A stretch of DNA of 64,000 nucleotides from Enoplosus armatus (Eukaryota; Chordata; Actinopteri; Centrarchiformes; Enoplosidae), in NCBI RefSeq assembly GCF_043641665.1, contig NC_092182.1:20769241-20833240 (forward strand). Direction: 5' to 3'. Below, in pieces: positions 35,769 through 50,014 of the stretch. The notes under the pieces are model-generated. The model had not been told where the DNA came from, ran no database searches, and was given only the letters and a program-made list of their open reading frames with translations. Both the position numbers and the translations under genes were made by a program. Within the stretch, counting starts at the first letter, position 1. Every line of letters begins with the position of its first letter.

Positions 35769-37970
35769 GGTTAGTTCAGCAGAAGGAGCTTCAGCAGAAC
35801 ACTTCTCTCTGAACTGTTGTTAAGAATGCTTAGATTCTGAAGGATTTCTGTATTATGCAATCTTGCCAATGTTCCTCCCTGTTCTGTTGATCCTGAAATT
35901 GTCCCATATACCAATACCAAGAACAAAATACACACTAAAGACAGCAAGAAAAGCTCTTTTCAGTGCATTTCAGAATCTGTCAACTGTCACGCATTTAGAG
36001 CAGCTGCACTCACATCAAAAGTTTCCCTTCAAACCTTCAGCAAAGAACAGATAAATCCACAGAGTTCAGGGTTTTAGTCCTCTGTTGTTTTCGGTTTTGC
36101 CGATCCAACTATCCACTATAAGTGTCGCTCCGAGTGACAGAAGAACAATGAGATACTTCAGCTACATCTCCTGCAAGTGGCAGGAGTTTGGTCCACTCTG
36201 ATGCTTTCAGCAGTCTATAAAGATTAGTTCACTTTAGTTAATAATCCATCAAGGACACTCCGTACTGAGGTCAGCCATAATTTCAGTGATTGTAAAAGGT
36301 GGTGACCTCGTGGTGTGCCTGAGGTTTTGTTGTTCTGATGCCAAACAAGAGACTCTCTGCTGTCAAGATGTCTCTTTTTCTTATGAAATTAAATGACATA
36401 GTGACACATCCAGGAGGGATCTTTATACGAGTCCAGGTTACTCAGTAGTTGGTTACGTGAAAAGGGGCAGGTCAAATCTTTAAGGTTGGGTCACCACTCC
36501 TGCTGGAACATCCCTTTTGTCACATGTGTCTACCATTGCTTTACTTTATCTATATCTTTGATTATCAGTCCAGTGATGCATAGAGAAGTGTGCCATTTCA
36601 AACTCAAAAACAGTAGGTGTAAGCTGTTGGCAGGGACCTTTATGTCAGTACAACGGATATTAAGTGTGATTACTTGTGATATTAAATGGTAAATGGATCT
36701 CAGTCTCATTCACCCATTCACTCACACATTCACACCCATGCAAGGTGCTCCATCAGGAGCAACTTAGGGTTCAGTGTCTTGCTCAAGGACACTTGGGGAT
36801 TGAACCCCCAACCCGTTCTAACCAGATTTACCTCCTGTGCGACAGTGCTAACCACTGCGCCACCATGCTGCCCATATTAGTGATCTAATGAATGGAGATT
36901 TTTGGTTGATTTCATTCAAGTCATTCTTAATGAGAGAATCAGTTCTAGACTGTTGGAAAGTTAATGTAAAATGACACGTACTGTTAATGTTTGTAAAGGT
37001 GAGTAAGAGCTGGAGAGAATGAATGAACTGCTAAAATGGACATTGAACTTACACTATACTGTTTATGTTTTCATTGTATTGTAATGTTCTTTGTGGGCAT
37101 TATTCCTATTCACCGTTAGATGAACTCACTACTGGAGAATGACATCACGTCAGCCATGTGCATTGTAAAAGATAACTGTTATTAGATGGAAAAAATTAAA
37201 AAGAAGACAATTTTGAGATAGTCTGATTAATGACACAGTACAGCAATGCCAAGAAAAACATGTGTTTGTCTGTAGGAATCCTATTGAAGTATAAATGAAG
37301 AGGAGATCAAAACAAACAGCAATTTCATTAATCACATGCCTCACACTTATGACTTAATGTGTCAGAGAGACTTTGACTATCCTTGACAATCATTGAACAA
37401 ACATATAGATAAGGAAGTCTGCAGAATTTGTTTAGATATGAATGCTGATGTCTACTGCAGCAGTTTTTATTTGACTTACTATGAGAGCATTTGATTAGAT
37501 AAACCTGCTCTGAATGTTTTCTACCCGTGTTCAGCACAGGTGGACTGGACTGTGACAGCTTGTGAATTGACTTGTGCACATTGCTGACTGGTGTAGATTT
37601 TTGAAACCCAAAATGCACAAAGCAACATTCGGACATTCAGAAAGTGCTCTGAAATATTTTGTAGTACAAGAGGTGCTTTTTCTTCAGTTAATTTTTCTTC
37701 AAATGAGAGGCAGATTAGGTTTGTTTTGGAAAATGAAGTAAAACGCGGGTTAAAATTTAAGTGGCTCTTTACATAACAAAACAGAGACAAAGCTTTGGGA
37801 CATCTAGTAGACAGTTTTTCAGCTAGTGCAGAATCCATTGCGTCTGTTTCCTTGGTTACTGCATGATTTTGTTCATGAAGGAAATTATTAATTCATGTCA
37901 TCCACATAATGGACTGAAAGTTCTTCCTTTTCGTCACAGATAGAAGATAACGTCTAGCTTGGATAAACGT
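35769..37970. other. Intergenic region between divergent slc5a8-type gene and tshb
   Basis: About 2.2 kb without coding sequence separates the start codon of the minus-strand carrier from the tshb TATA box. It must contain the carrier's promoter and upstream tshb sequence. A tRNA-derived SINE sits in the middle. Open frames here are short and unrelated to known proteins. Confidence 0.6.
36686..36873 (-). mobile_element. tRNA-derived SINE
   Basis: Read on the minus strand, it opens with GGGCAGCATGGTGGCGCAGT. It holds a good pol III A box (TGGCGCAGTGG, 36862-36852) and a B box (GGTTCAATCC, 36806-36797). A non-tRNA body follows (AAGTGTCCTTGAGCAAGACA) and an end made of GAATGGGTGAATGAGA-type repeats. 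A and B boxes in this order and spacing mark a tRNA-related head. I recognise the body as widespread in teleosts, but cannot name the family. Confidence 0.8.
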
Positions 37971-38062
37971 GGATTATATAATGTTCGCATAAATACTGTT
38001 CAGCAGGGATGTTCAGAGCCACAGCATCATCAGGCCTGCAGGGGCCCACATCTCTTAAGCAG
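37938..38062 (+). promoter_or_regulatory. tshb: tshb promoter and first non-coding exon
   Basis: A TATA box (TATATAA, 37975-37981) places the start near 38,005-38,010. A donor at 38063 (AGCAG|GTAACT) ends a 5' UTR exon, and the matching acceptor at 38171-38172 starts the exon with the ATG. Two GATA motifs (AGATAG 37938-37943, AGATAA 37945-37950) lie 25-40 bases upstream of the TATA box. In mammals TSHB is driven by GATA2 together with PIT1 in thyrotropes, so the pair fits. The gene layout (non-coding exon plus two coding exons) matches TSHB elsewhere. Confidence 0.6.
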
Positions 38063-38209
38063 GTAACTCACTCGCACGCAGAGGGGATCAAATAATATTT
38101 AAGAAACCAAACTTTTGATCCTCTGTGTTATCTATTTGTCAATTTGTCTCTCTATCTTTCCTTCCCATGCAGGTCCCAAATTGATTAGGAATAAATAACA
38201 TAGCTTAAC

Positions 38210-38949
38210 ATGGAGACTGCACTGTTCACCTGCTGGCTCCTGTTTCTGCTGTTTAGCCCAGCTGTTCCCATGTGTTTACCCACTGACTTCACCCTGTATG
38301 TGGAGAGACCTGAGTGTGACTACTGTGTGGCGATCAACACCACCATCTGCATGGGATTTTGCTACTCAAGGGTACGTATGTCCTCTGTGGTGAAAGAATA
38401 GACTGTCATTAATTTCTTCAGGTAGAAAAATGGAAGCAGAAAAATGAATTATGTAAAAGTTTATACCATGGACAATGAAAATTCTGGCTGGAAGGTATGA
38501 ATCAACTATTAGTCAAATAATCAAAACATTTCCATTTTACCATAATCAAAGTGTTTGATGTTAGTTGTTTCCCAGTGTAAGTTGAAAACAAACACCCTAA
38601 ATAAGGTTTTTGTTCTCAAGGACTTAAAACTTATTGAAAGGCCATTCATGTGTTTGTGTACGTTGAGCAGGACAGCAACATGAGGGATATACTCGGCCCT
38701 CGCTTCCTTATCCAGAGAGGCTGTAACTATGACAAGGTGGAGTACCGCACAGCCGTACTGCCCGGCTGTCCCATCGACGCCAACCCTGTCTTCACCTACC
38801 CTGTGGCTCTCAGCTGCCACTGTGGTGCCTGCAGGACCGACAGTGACGAGTGCGCACACAGGGCCAGCGTGGACGGAGCTAGGTGTACCAAACCAATCAG
38901 ACGTCTCTACCCATACGCTGGTCAGAGCAACTACATGATCCCGTTCTGA
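38210..38949 (+). CDS. tshb: Thyroid-stimulating hormone beta subunit
   Basis: Two coding exons (38210-38371, 38671-38949) join in phase 0 to 146 residues. TSH beta pairs with the common glycoprotein alpha subunit in pituitary thyrotropes and stimulates thyroid hormone output. Seen: a hydrophobic signal peptide (about residues 1-20), then twelve cysteines in the glycoprotein-hormone beta spacing forming the cystine knot. CMGFCYSRD holds the alpha-contact region, CHCGAC the knot, and CRTDSDEC the seat-belt that wraps the alpha subunit. One N-glycosylation site (NTT) sits in the usual place. Length, intron position after CYSR, and the neighbours sycp1 and tspan2 all agree with TSHB rather than FSH or LH beta. 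An ATTAAA at 38981-38986 is a possible early poly(A) signal and another lies at 39285-39290. Confidence 0.97.
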
Positions 38950-40769
38950 TTCTTTTGTTGTTATCATTCTCAGCACTAAAATTAAAAATTACCAAGCTGA
39001 AATTGCATGAGTGTTTTGAGAAGAGACAAACGTCATCCTTTAGCTTGTGATGGATACAGTGATATCTGCTCTGTCTGTACTGTTACCTATTGTACCAGCT
39101 TGTTGTTACTGTCCCTTTGTTGCCCAACCTGTTTGTGCTGCAGCTCTGCTTCTCAGTTTACAATGGGGGGGATCAATCCTGGTGCGTATTTTTGTCAGCT
39201 TCATTATTTATCCTCCTGTATATCCTCCGTGTGTGTGACTCATAATTTTGTTTATTCTTAAAAGGGATACTCTGAATGGAATCAATTAAAGCTGAAGTCT
39301 CTAAATAGCTCTCAGACTAAGCTGTGCTTGACTTAATCACATCCTGTGACGGACCGTAGCTTTGTGTTTACTACATAACAAACACAAGGCCATGACGGTC
39401 CACAATGTCACCTCAGGATACTATATTTGCCTCAGGAGTCATTCTGGAAGACACGTGATTGTTGACATACCTCTTATTAAATAGATTATCCACAAGGATG
39501 TTAAACCACAAAGATCAGGCACGGAAGAGTCACCAAACACCAGATTCACAGTGTGAGTTTGTTAACTGTTCATTTTGTCTCAGCCCAAGTAGAGTTTGTG
39601 TCTGTAGTTTCCCATTCACAAAGGGAATTTGGTAAGACAGCTGGAGCTTATTAATAGCTCAGCAGTTCAGAATGGATAAGTCCATCATGTGGATCTGTGT
39701 GACATCGCTCTGTCATCATCTTATTTTACATTCTATCATTTCGATATATCACAGCAGTCTTCTGTCAGTGACAGTTTCTATATTAAAGTATCTCTATGTT
39801 GATAAAAAAAAAATGTTTTGCTAGACTCAGACAGTTACAGTTAATGTCTGAGTTATTTGTTGGTTCTGCCTCTCTCTCCTTGCATTTTAAAGCATTTTGA
39901 TCAGAATAGAGTAAAATATAAAATAGAATAGAAAGCTGGTGAAATAAAGGCCAGCAAAACATCGGATTTAAAGGGTTCACACAGTGTGAAGGAGAATTGT
40001 CCTCTTACAGAGAGAAACGGTCAGCAGGTGTGATCACCATCTGCATTACTCCCCATATCAAGGTAGCCTTTGTGCCACTGATGCCTGACACGATTCATAA
40101 AATTAAAAACCTTGAAGCAACCTTGAGGTGTGTTTTGGGGGAAAGAAGTGGAATGAACTAGATGAGGTCCTGTTGACTGTATGGGGGGAAAGTACAGATG
40201 GAAAACCAGTTTGTAAAATGCTGAGCCACTATAACCTCGAGAAAGCTTGTACAACTTCTGACAACCCGACACTCTGTTTAACCTTGCAAACAGTCGGCTG
40301 ACAAAATGGTGGTCTGTTGTTTATGTCTTTGTTTATTCATGTATATCAAATTCTCTACTGCTTCTTTTCCTTTGACCCAAATGATCCATATGGTGAAGCA
40401 TGGCTTTACTCATAAATCCACAAAACTGGAGGGTAAATTATACTGTATACTATATACTAACAGTTGACCTGAAATTACTTTAAAAGCATCAGACTGATAT
40501 GGCACAATGGTTCGATTGCTCTGCTGAAATTCCCTGTGTAGCGGTGTTTTGAAAACCCTTATGGATAAAGCAGTGGATGAAATGGAATTTGCCTCCATCA
40601 GCGCTCCAAGAGACCCAGCTATGTGGCGCACATACCAACCACTCTTTCATTCAGACAAACCATACAGTTTTGTTTGTGTTGTGTTTATTCAGCTAGAAAA
40701 AATGTGAGAAATGTTTCAGCCATGTTGGCGGCTCCAGGGATGGCAATGTCGATCTGTCGGTTGGTTGAA

Positions 40770-41270
40770 AGCGGCTGAAATATCTCACCAACTATTGGAC
40801 AGATTGAGATTAAATTTAGTACAGAATCCAGACTTTGGTGATCTTCCAACGTTTCCTTTAGTGCCATTTTTGGTATTTAGTGTCTCGACAACTATTGAAT
40901 GGATTGTCATGAAATTTGGGACAGATATTCACAGTTCCCAGATGATGTGTCCTACTGACTTTGGTGATCCTCTGACTTTTCATGTAGCGCCCCCAGCTGG
41001 TCAAAGTTTCCACCTCTCCTCTGAAATATCTCCCTGATGGATTTGTACATTGTCCCCTAAGGATGAATTCTAATGACTTTGTGATCTCCTGACCTTTCTT
41101 CTAGCGCCACCATGAGGTTAACATTTGTGGTTTAAAGTGAAATGTCTCCCCAACTATTGGATGGATTGCCATGAATTGTGGTTCATACATTCATGGTCCT
41201 CTCAGGATGAATTGTAATAACTTTGGTGATGCCTTAACCTTTCCTCTAGCTGTACCATTACTTTGGTTCA
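40770..41270 (+). repeat. Array of ~100-140 bp units (AACTATTGGATGGATTGCC family)
   Basis: Four imperfect units follow each other. Each has a marker like ACTATTGGA/ATGGATTGCCATGA (at 40791, 40891, a decayed one near 41025, and 41153). It is followed by a CATTCATGGTCC-like block, then ACTTTGGTGATCC, then TCTAGCGCCACCA. Spacing is about 100-140 bases. Two further units of the same family occur at 59.5 kb. I know this motif chain as a very common teleost interspersed repeat. Confidence 0.75.
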
Positions 41271-41937
41271 TGACCAAACACCTGCAAAACTAATGACATT
41301 CCCATCATCCACAGCTGTAGTTCATGTTCACTGCTCATTAGCAAATGATACCTAATAGAGCTGCTAGCATTGCTTAATAGTCGATTGATCCTAACTGTAA
41401 CTGAATAATACAATTGAATCAAAATGAATTAGAACAGAATGGAATAGAACAGAATAGTTATGTAAGTATGAGATACTGCCTATACTAAAGCTGCATACTT
41501 GCAGCTCATACATACCAGCCACTGTTACTCAACTTTTCAGCATCAGTCATGCATCAGCAGTAAAAGACAGGTTCCTAATGCCTTGGAATGTGTCTATTCC
41601 TTTAAAACCAACCTCTCGGATAAACCTTTCAAAGTTTCAAGTTTCAAAGCCAAAGACAACAGGCCTCATATTATGCAGGTCATACACGGTATTGTGAGCT
41701 CTTGCAATGGAAACCTACTCAGTAGAATTTACCAGATGGTCCGTCTAAACCCAGTAAAATCCCTTTGAGTAATTCAATAGGCTACCTATTGTTCCTGATT
41801 TAAGAGATAGGCCATGTTTTTCTTACCACATCAATACTTTTTTTTTCTTACATGTATTTATCTAAGGTGAATTCACTGGGTATGATGTCTCTTTTCCAGC
41901 AAAACCTGCTTGTTGTACAAACATACATTATCTATGG

Positions 41938-42075
41938 CAGTCAGATAAATATAGTGGAGTAAAAATTACAATATTTCACTCTGAAATGTAATTGAGCAGA
42001 AGTACAAAGTAGCATAATGCAAGTACTTCAAAACTGAACTTTAGCACACTACAGTACAGTAGTGTATTTAGTAAT
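41938..42075 (+). mobile_element. ACTTAAGTA-type repeat, fragment 2
   Basis: Contains GTCAGATAAATATAGTGGAG, TACAATATTTCACTCTGAAA and GAGCAGAAGTACAAAGTAGC in the order seen in the 3' half of the family represented at 18.1 kb. The end is decayed. Confidence 0.55.
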
Positions 42076-42404
42076 GTAAATGTAAAAAAAAACCCAGATG
42101 AATAGAATATACTAGAATACAACAGAATAGAATGATGTCATCCCCCGGTGTAGCCAACCAGTTTATTAGAGTGATCGTAATGCCATTATGATCTTAGCCC
42201 ACAGACTTAATGGGACCAAGATCATCTTCACCTTAACACCCCTTTCGGATACAACACCCCGACCCTTTCGCCGACCTTAGGCTGATCTCTGAAAAAAAGT
42301 CTAACCATAAGTATTTATATCCATATTCTTTAACTTTCAACCTTAACAAGTGAAAGCGTGGTTTCACAATGGTTTCTTTCACCGTACACCCCTTAACCAT
42401 CTTA

Positions 42405-42692
42405 ATTGTAATTGGTTGGACAGTTTGATTGATCGGCGTATCGTCCAATAAAGCAAGGGGAAGGACAGATTTAGCCAATCAACTCTGAGCATGCAAGCTA
42501 GCTAAACGGTGATTGGTTGCAATTCAACGATCGTCTGGCTCTAGGTGCATCCGCCCCCCGCTTAAATATCAATGGAAATTTCCAGTCCGTTTACTCATAG
42601 CTATATTAGCAGAAGAGACCGGGCGAAGCAAACGGAAGCAGACATTAACGGCTCTAAACAACCTTAAAGAGTAACTACAAGACAATCTTTTG
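42405..42692 (+). promoter_or_regulatory. slc25a22: Distal promoter with four CCAAT boxes and non-coding exon of the glutamate carrier
   Basis: Four CCAAT boxes, two reversed (ATTGG 42411 and 42512) and two forward (42445 and 42475), are spaced 30-37 bases apart, the arrangement typical of NF-Y-driven promoters. About 180 bases on, a donor (TTG|GTAGGT) at 42693 ends a candidate 5' UTR exon that can splice to the acceptor at 43397-43398 in front of the ATG exon. The exact start site is not visible. Confidence 0.5.
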
Positions 42693-43299
42693 GTAGGTAA
42701 ACGGTTTTAATCTATGTTTAGATAATTTAGTATGCTTTTTTAAAGTCATTAAGCTGTTCGAGATAGCTAACTTGTTCGCATTTAGGCAGGGCATTGTTCT
42801 GAATGGGTTTTTTTAGCTAACGACGCCTGGCTAACCTAATGTTAAATTAACCAACCGTTAAGTTATGTATGAAACTGAGAGTAACGGCTCTTAACTGCCA
42901 TGAGACAAAGCTGTGTAGATTGTTGTTTTTGCGCTTTATTTCTAGCTATTCAACTCTTAATTTTCTGCAATGGAAGATTGACTTGATATATCAATGCTGA
43001 ACCTTTTGTTTGAAATGCGATAAAGGGACACATTTGCACTTAAATAAGGAACGGAAGCTCCTTCTCATTGAGTTGCATTATCGTATAAAACTCACTTTAT
43101 AACGAAGTTAATCTAAGACCACGCCGCTGCAGTTTACTTGGAAATTCAGCTCTAACTCTCGATCAGTATCAGAAATGTATGAAAAGGCGGTAGCAGCCAT
43201 GTATGGTGTTCCGGTATGTGACCAAGAACACGCCCACGGGTTGTTACTACTCATGTTGCAAGTAGCGGAACTGCTGCTGCATCACGGTCCCGTGATCCT

Positions 43300-43398
43300 G
43301 AGATACCTATATAAGCCTACGCCTCTGCCGTGGATGGGATAAGCTGCGTGTACGTACTCTGAGTACTTGTGTTAAGTCCTTCCGCTTTCTCTGTTTAG
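43300..43398 (+). promoter_or_regulatory. slc25a22: Proximal TATA promoter of the glutamate carrier
   Basis: A strong TATA box (TATATAAG, 43308-43315) lies about 175 bases upstream of the ATG, predicting a start near 43,340. Upstream is a palindromic ATCACGGTCCCGTGAT. It lies inside what would be the first intron of the distal transcript, so the gene may have two promoters. Confidence 0.45.
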
Positions 43399-43484
43399 GA
43401 ACCTATTCATTGATTTGACTGAAGAACACTTGGATCTACATCACTACATTTTACACTTCTATCTTCACTTATTTCAAAGTCATC

Positions 43485-47182
<3,698 letters not shown>

Positions 47183-48240
47183 GAGCAGATCAACAGGCTG
47201 ACTGGTTATGCACAGGACCTTCCGAGCGTAGATGGTGGAACAACTGGCAGCTACGAACCATCAGTTTACAGCAAAAAACAAAACAAAATCACAAGTCTTG
47301 TCTGACCGTGTCAATAAGGCTTCAGGGTGTACAGACCTGAGATTTCACCCTCTGTGTGGTCTGACGGCTGTGTTGCACTTAAACACTTTTGTGACTTATT
47401 CAGAAGGCTGTGGCCGATGTTTGCACTTGAAGCTGTTAGCCTTAGTGGGCTGCGGGACTCAGAGTTGCAGTGTTATTTATTCTTTGTCCCCAAGACAGTC
47501 CTGTGTTTCCCTCTGTGAGGGAGGGGGGCCACACCATCAAAGAGACAGACATATGTTTGTGTTTTCTCACTTTTCATATTATTTTGTTTGTGTATGCTGG
47601 TTTTATTTTGGATATTTGAAATGCAGCAGCTTGCAGTACTTTGTTTATGTGTTTCTTCTTCTTCCATTGCTGTCTCTCGTGTTACAATGCCTTCAAGTTG
47701 GATCAAAGATTTCAATTCGGGGATACATGGGGCCCAATTTACACAAACGATTGCAAAGGGATTTTTTTTTAAACATACATTTTCATCAGTAACTCTGTGT
47801 ACATGTTTAATCTGACTGATCATGAACCTTCTTACGGACATGGGACCATATATTTGTTTGCCAAACCATAAACAGTGTCCTGTTGCATACTTGATATAAA
47901 CCATACAGTTGTTTGGTAGTCTGTGAACTACAGTTGTATCTTAATATCTGCAAAAACTTGATATGCATTCATGCACAATATATATGTGTTTGTCCACATG
48001 ACCTCAGTTTAGATATTTCAATATGCATACCTACAACTTATCTAAAAAGAATATTTTTGGTTTAGGCCTTAACAAACAAGGCTCTTATCCAAAAAAAAAG
48101 CATTATTACTGTGACTGAGCATGTGAAAGATTACTGTTACCATACTTTATGTTTGTGATGTTTTTTTGTACATACTGTTCACATATACATATATATATAC
48201 ATATATATATATATATGCATTAAAATTTGCAACACACTCA
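47183..48240 (+). other. slc25a22: Glutamate carrier 3' UTR with poly(A) signal
   Basis: Just over 1 kb of sequence follows the TGA. Open frames in it (up to 186 codons) have no family resemblance. An AT/ATAC dinucleotide tract (48,181-48,218) is followed at once by ATTAAA (48219-48224), and a GT-rich TCCTTGTTCGTGG stretch then suits 3' end cleavage near 48,240. Confidence 0.6.
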
Positions 48241-49080
48241 CTCCTTGTTCGTGGCTTGATTGACTGAATGGCTCAACAAGGGCTGTGCAAATGTAGGGAA
48301 GCCATTATAACCAGTTTACATGAAATAGGCAAAATGATTAATGCATGGTATTTTTTTAAATAGCCACAGAGGGCAGTCATAATAACACCATTACATTATG
48401 AGCTTTATTACATTAATGTTCTACCAGAGCTGCAAACTTGCATGTTGTGGAGTAGAAGTATTAAAGAGCAGAAAATGAAAGTACAAGCACATTGTACCTA
48501 AGTACAGTACTTGGGTAAATGTACTTAGTAACTTTCCACCACTGGTAAGAAGTCTTCATGTGTAGTGAAAGGAAATGGCACAGAACTTCAATATTCAAAG
48601 TTCTTTGACATCAACATTATGCTTTAAACATTCGGCAAAAAGTTTAAAGAAATTACGGTTTAACAAATGCATATTGATGAAATGAATGTAATGTTTAAGC
48701 TTGATGGTCACTTGATGTTTGTGACTTTCCTCTGCCGATGCAGTTTCTCAGCGTGTCTGAGCAATAAGTAATCGGGTCAGTGGGCCTCCTGCAGAGACGA
48801 CTTTGTCGAGTCAGTGTAATACTGTTCCAAGAACCCAGAGTCTCGTCCTGTCGCTATCTGTAATTAACCCTGGTTTAGCACTGTGCTGCTATTCTGAATG
48901 GCTGCCATTTCTTGTCTACGAGTCTGCACGGAGCTCTGACGTGTTCAGGAACCTCACTGACCACAAAATTTGCATGTTTCAGACACACATACTGACATCT
49001 TACATGAAGCAAACGTGTGATTCAGACACTTCACAGGTGGGAAACAGAAACCAGCCAAACATATCAATAAAAGCACCCAG
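48241..49080. other. Gap between convergent glutamate carrier and tspan2
   Basis: About 840 bases lie between the two predicted 3' ends. They contain a short piece of the ACTTAAGTA-type repeat and nothing else recognisable. Confidence 0.55.
48440..48545 (+). mobile_element. ACTTAAGTA-type repeat, fragment 3 (3' end)
   Basis: Contains GTGGAGTAGAAGTATTAAAG, ACCTAAGTACAGTACTTGGG and ends TAGTAACTTTCCACCACTG. This is the inverted counterpart of the CAGTGGTGGAA start of the family. Confidence 0.65.
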
Positions 49081-49086
49081 TATGTT

Positions 49087-50014
49087 TTTATTGTTATGGT
49101 TAACAGTATGTCATAAACTATATTATTCTATAATTCACATCTTATTGGCACACCAACAAAATTTACATCCAAAATAATTCACACAAAATGCAAAACTAGC
49201 TCACTGTTACAGTTCACACATGCTCCAGAAGAGCTCGAGACGTAGAATTACTCATGACCTTTTAGATGAATTTGGAGATTCACAGAGTGGCAGTTTATCA
49301 TCAGACCTTTCCTAACCCTTTGGGTTGATATCATGTCTACACTTCCTCTATTGTGCTTTAAAAGTAGAAATACTTGAGAGAGGCGGCACATATTCAAATC
49401 ACGAGGGATAGGTAAATAGTTGAGCTGGAGGCTTGTCTGTGTGACTTCATAGGCACATCATGGATATTTACTCTGCAAAGGGTAGACTAGTCCTCAAAAC
49501 ATGTAAGCACACAAAGTATGATTGGCATAAGGCCTATAAATTACATAGAGAGCTAGAAAGGGCGCGGTAAATAATGTTAACAGCAGGTGCATAAAATAGG
49601 TGTCCATATTTACAGCAATACACAACATTCCTGCGTCAAAGAAGGCTTCATGTGCTGTGTTGTAGCCACAGAGCAGCGCCGTCTGTGTCGCCTCTGTGGA
49701 GCACCAGCGATGAAACAAAAATATGTTAAAACAGAGGAATGTCACAGGGTTGTGCCAAAAGCCGAGCAGGTGTTACGGAAAAGCAACAGAGAAATGAAAT
49801 ATCAGTGCTGGTGGAGTCGAGGAGAAGGTGTGAAGATAACGATCCAGCGTATCGTGTTGAATTTGGCCCGTGGACGACTGGGATGTGCTGTACTCTCTCT
49901 CTGGACTGTGAGAAATGACAGTGAAGTTGTAACTTTGGTGTACGCAGATGTGTTGATCATGAAGGGATCAGTGTGTTGGGCTGGCAGGTGGGGGTGAGGG
50001 GGTCAACTCACCAT
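49087..50014 (-). other. tspan2: tspan2 3' UTR with poly(A) signal
   Basis: Sequence after the TAG stop (50017-50015) on the minus strand lacks coding features. An AATAAA on the minus strand occupies 49092-49087, giving a 3' UTR of about 0.95 kb. Confidence 0.55.

Larger units (their letters stand above)
38990..42400. other. Intergenic region between tshb and the glutamate carrier
   Basis: No coding exon is recognisable. The first 300 bases are probably tshb 3' UTR, ending after the ATTAAA near 39,285. The rest contains a tandem-like array near 40.8-41.3 kb and a fragment of the ACTTAAGTA-type repeat near 42 kb. The remainder is unique-looking AT-rich sequence. Confidence 0.6.

Noticed and set aside
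47232..47792. A 186-codon open frame downstream of the glutamate carrier.
   Set aside because: It lies in the 3' UTR before the ATTAAA at 48219, is Cys/Phe/Leu-rich without a domain, and has no matching splice sites.
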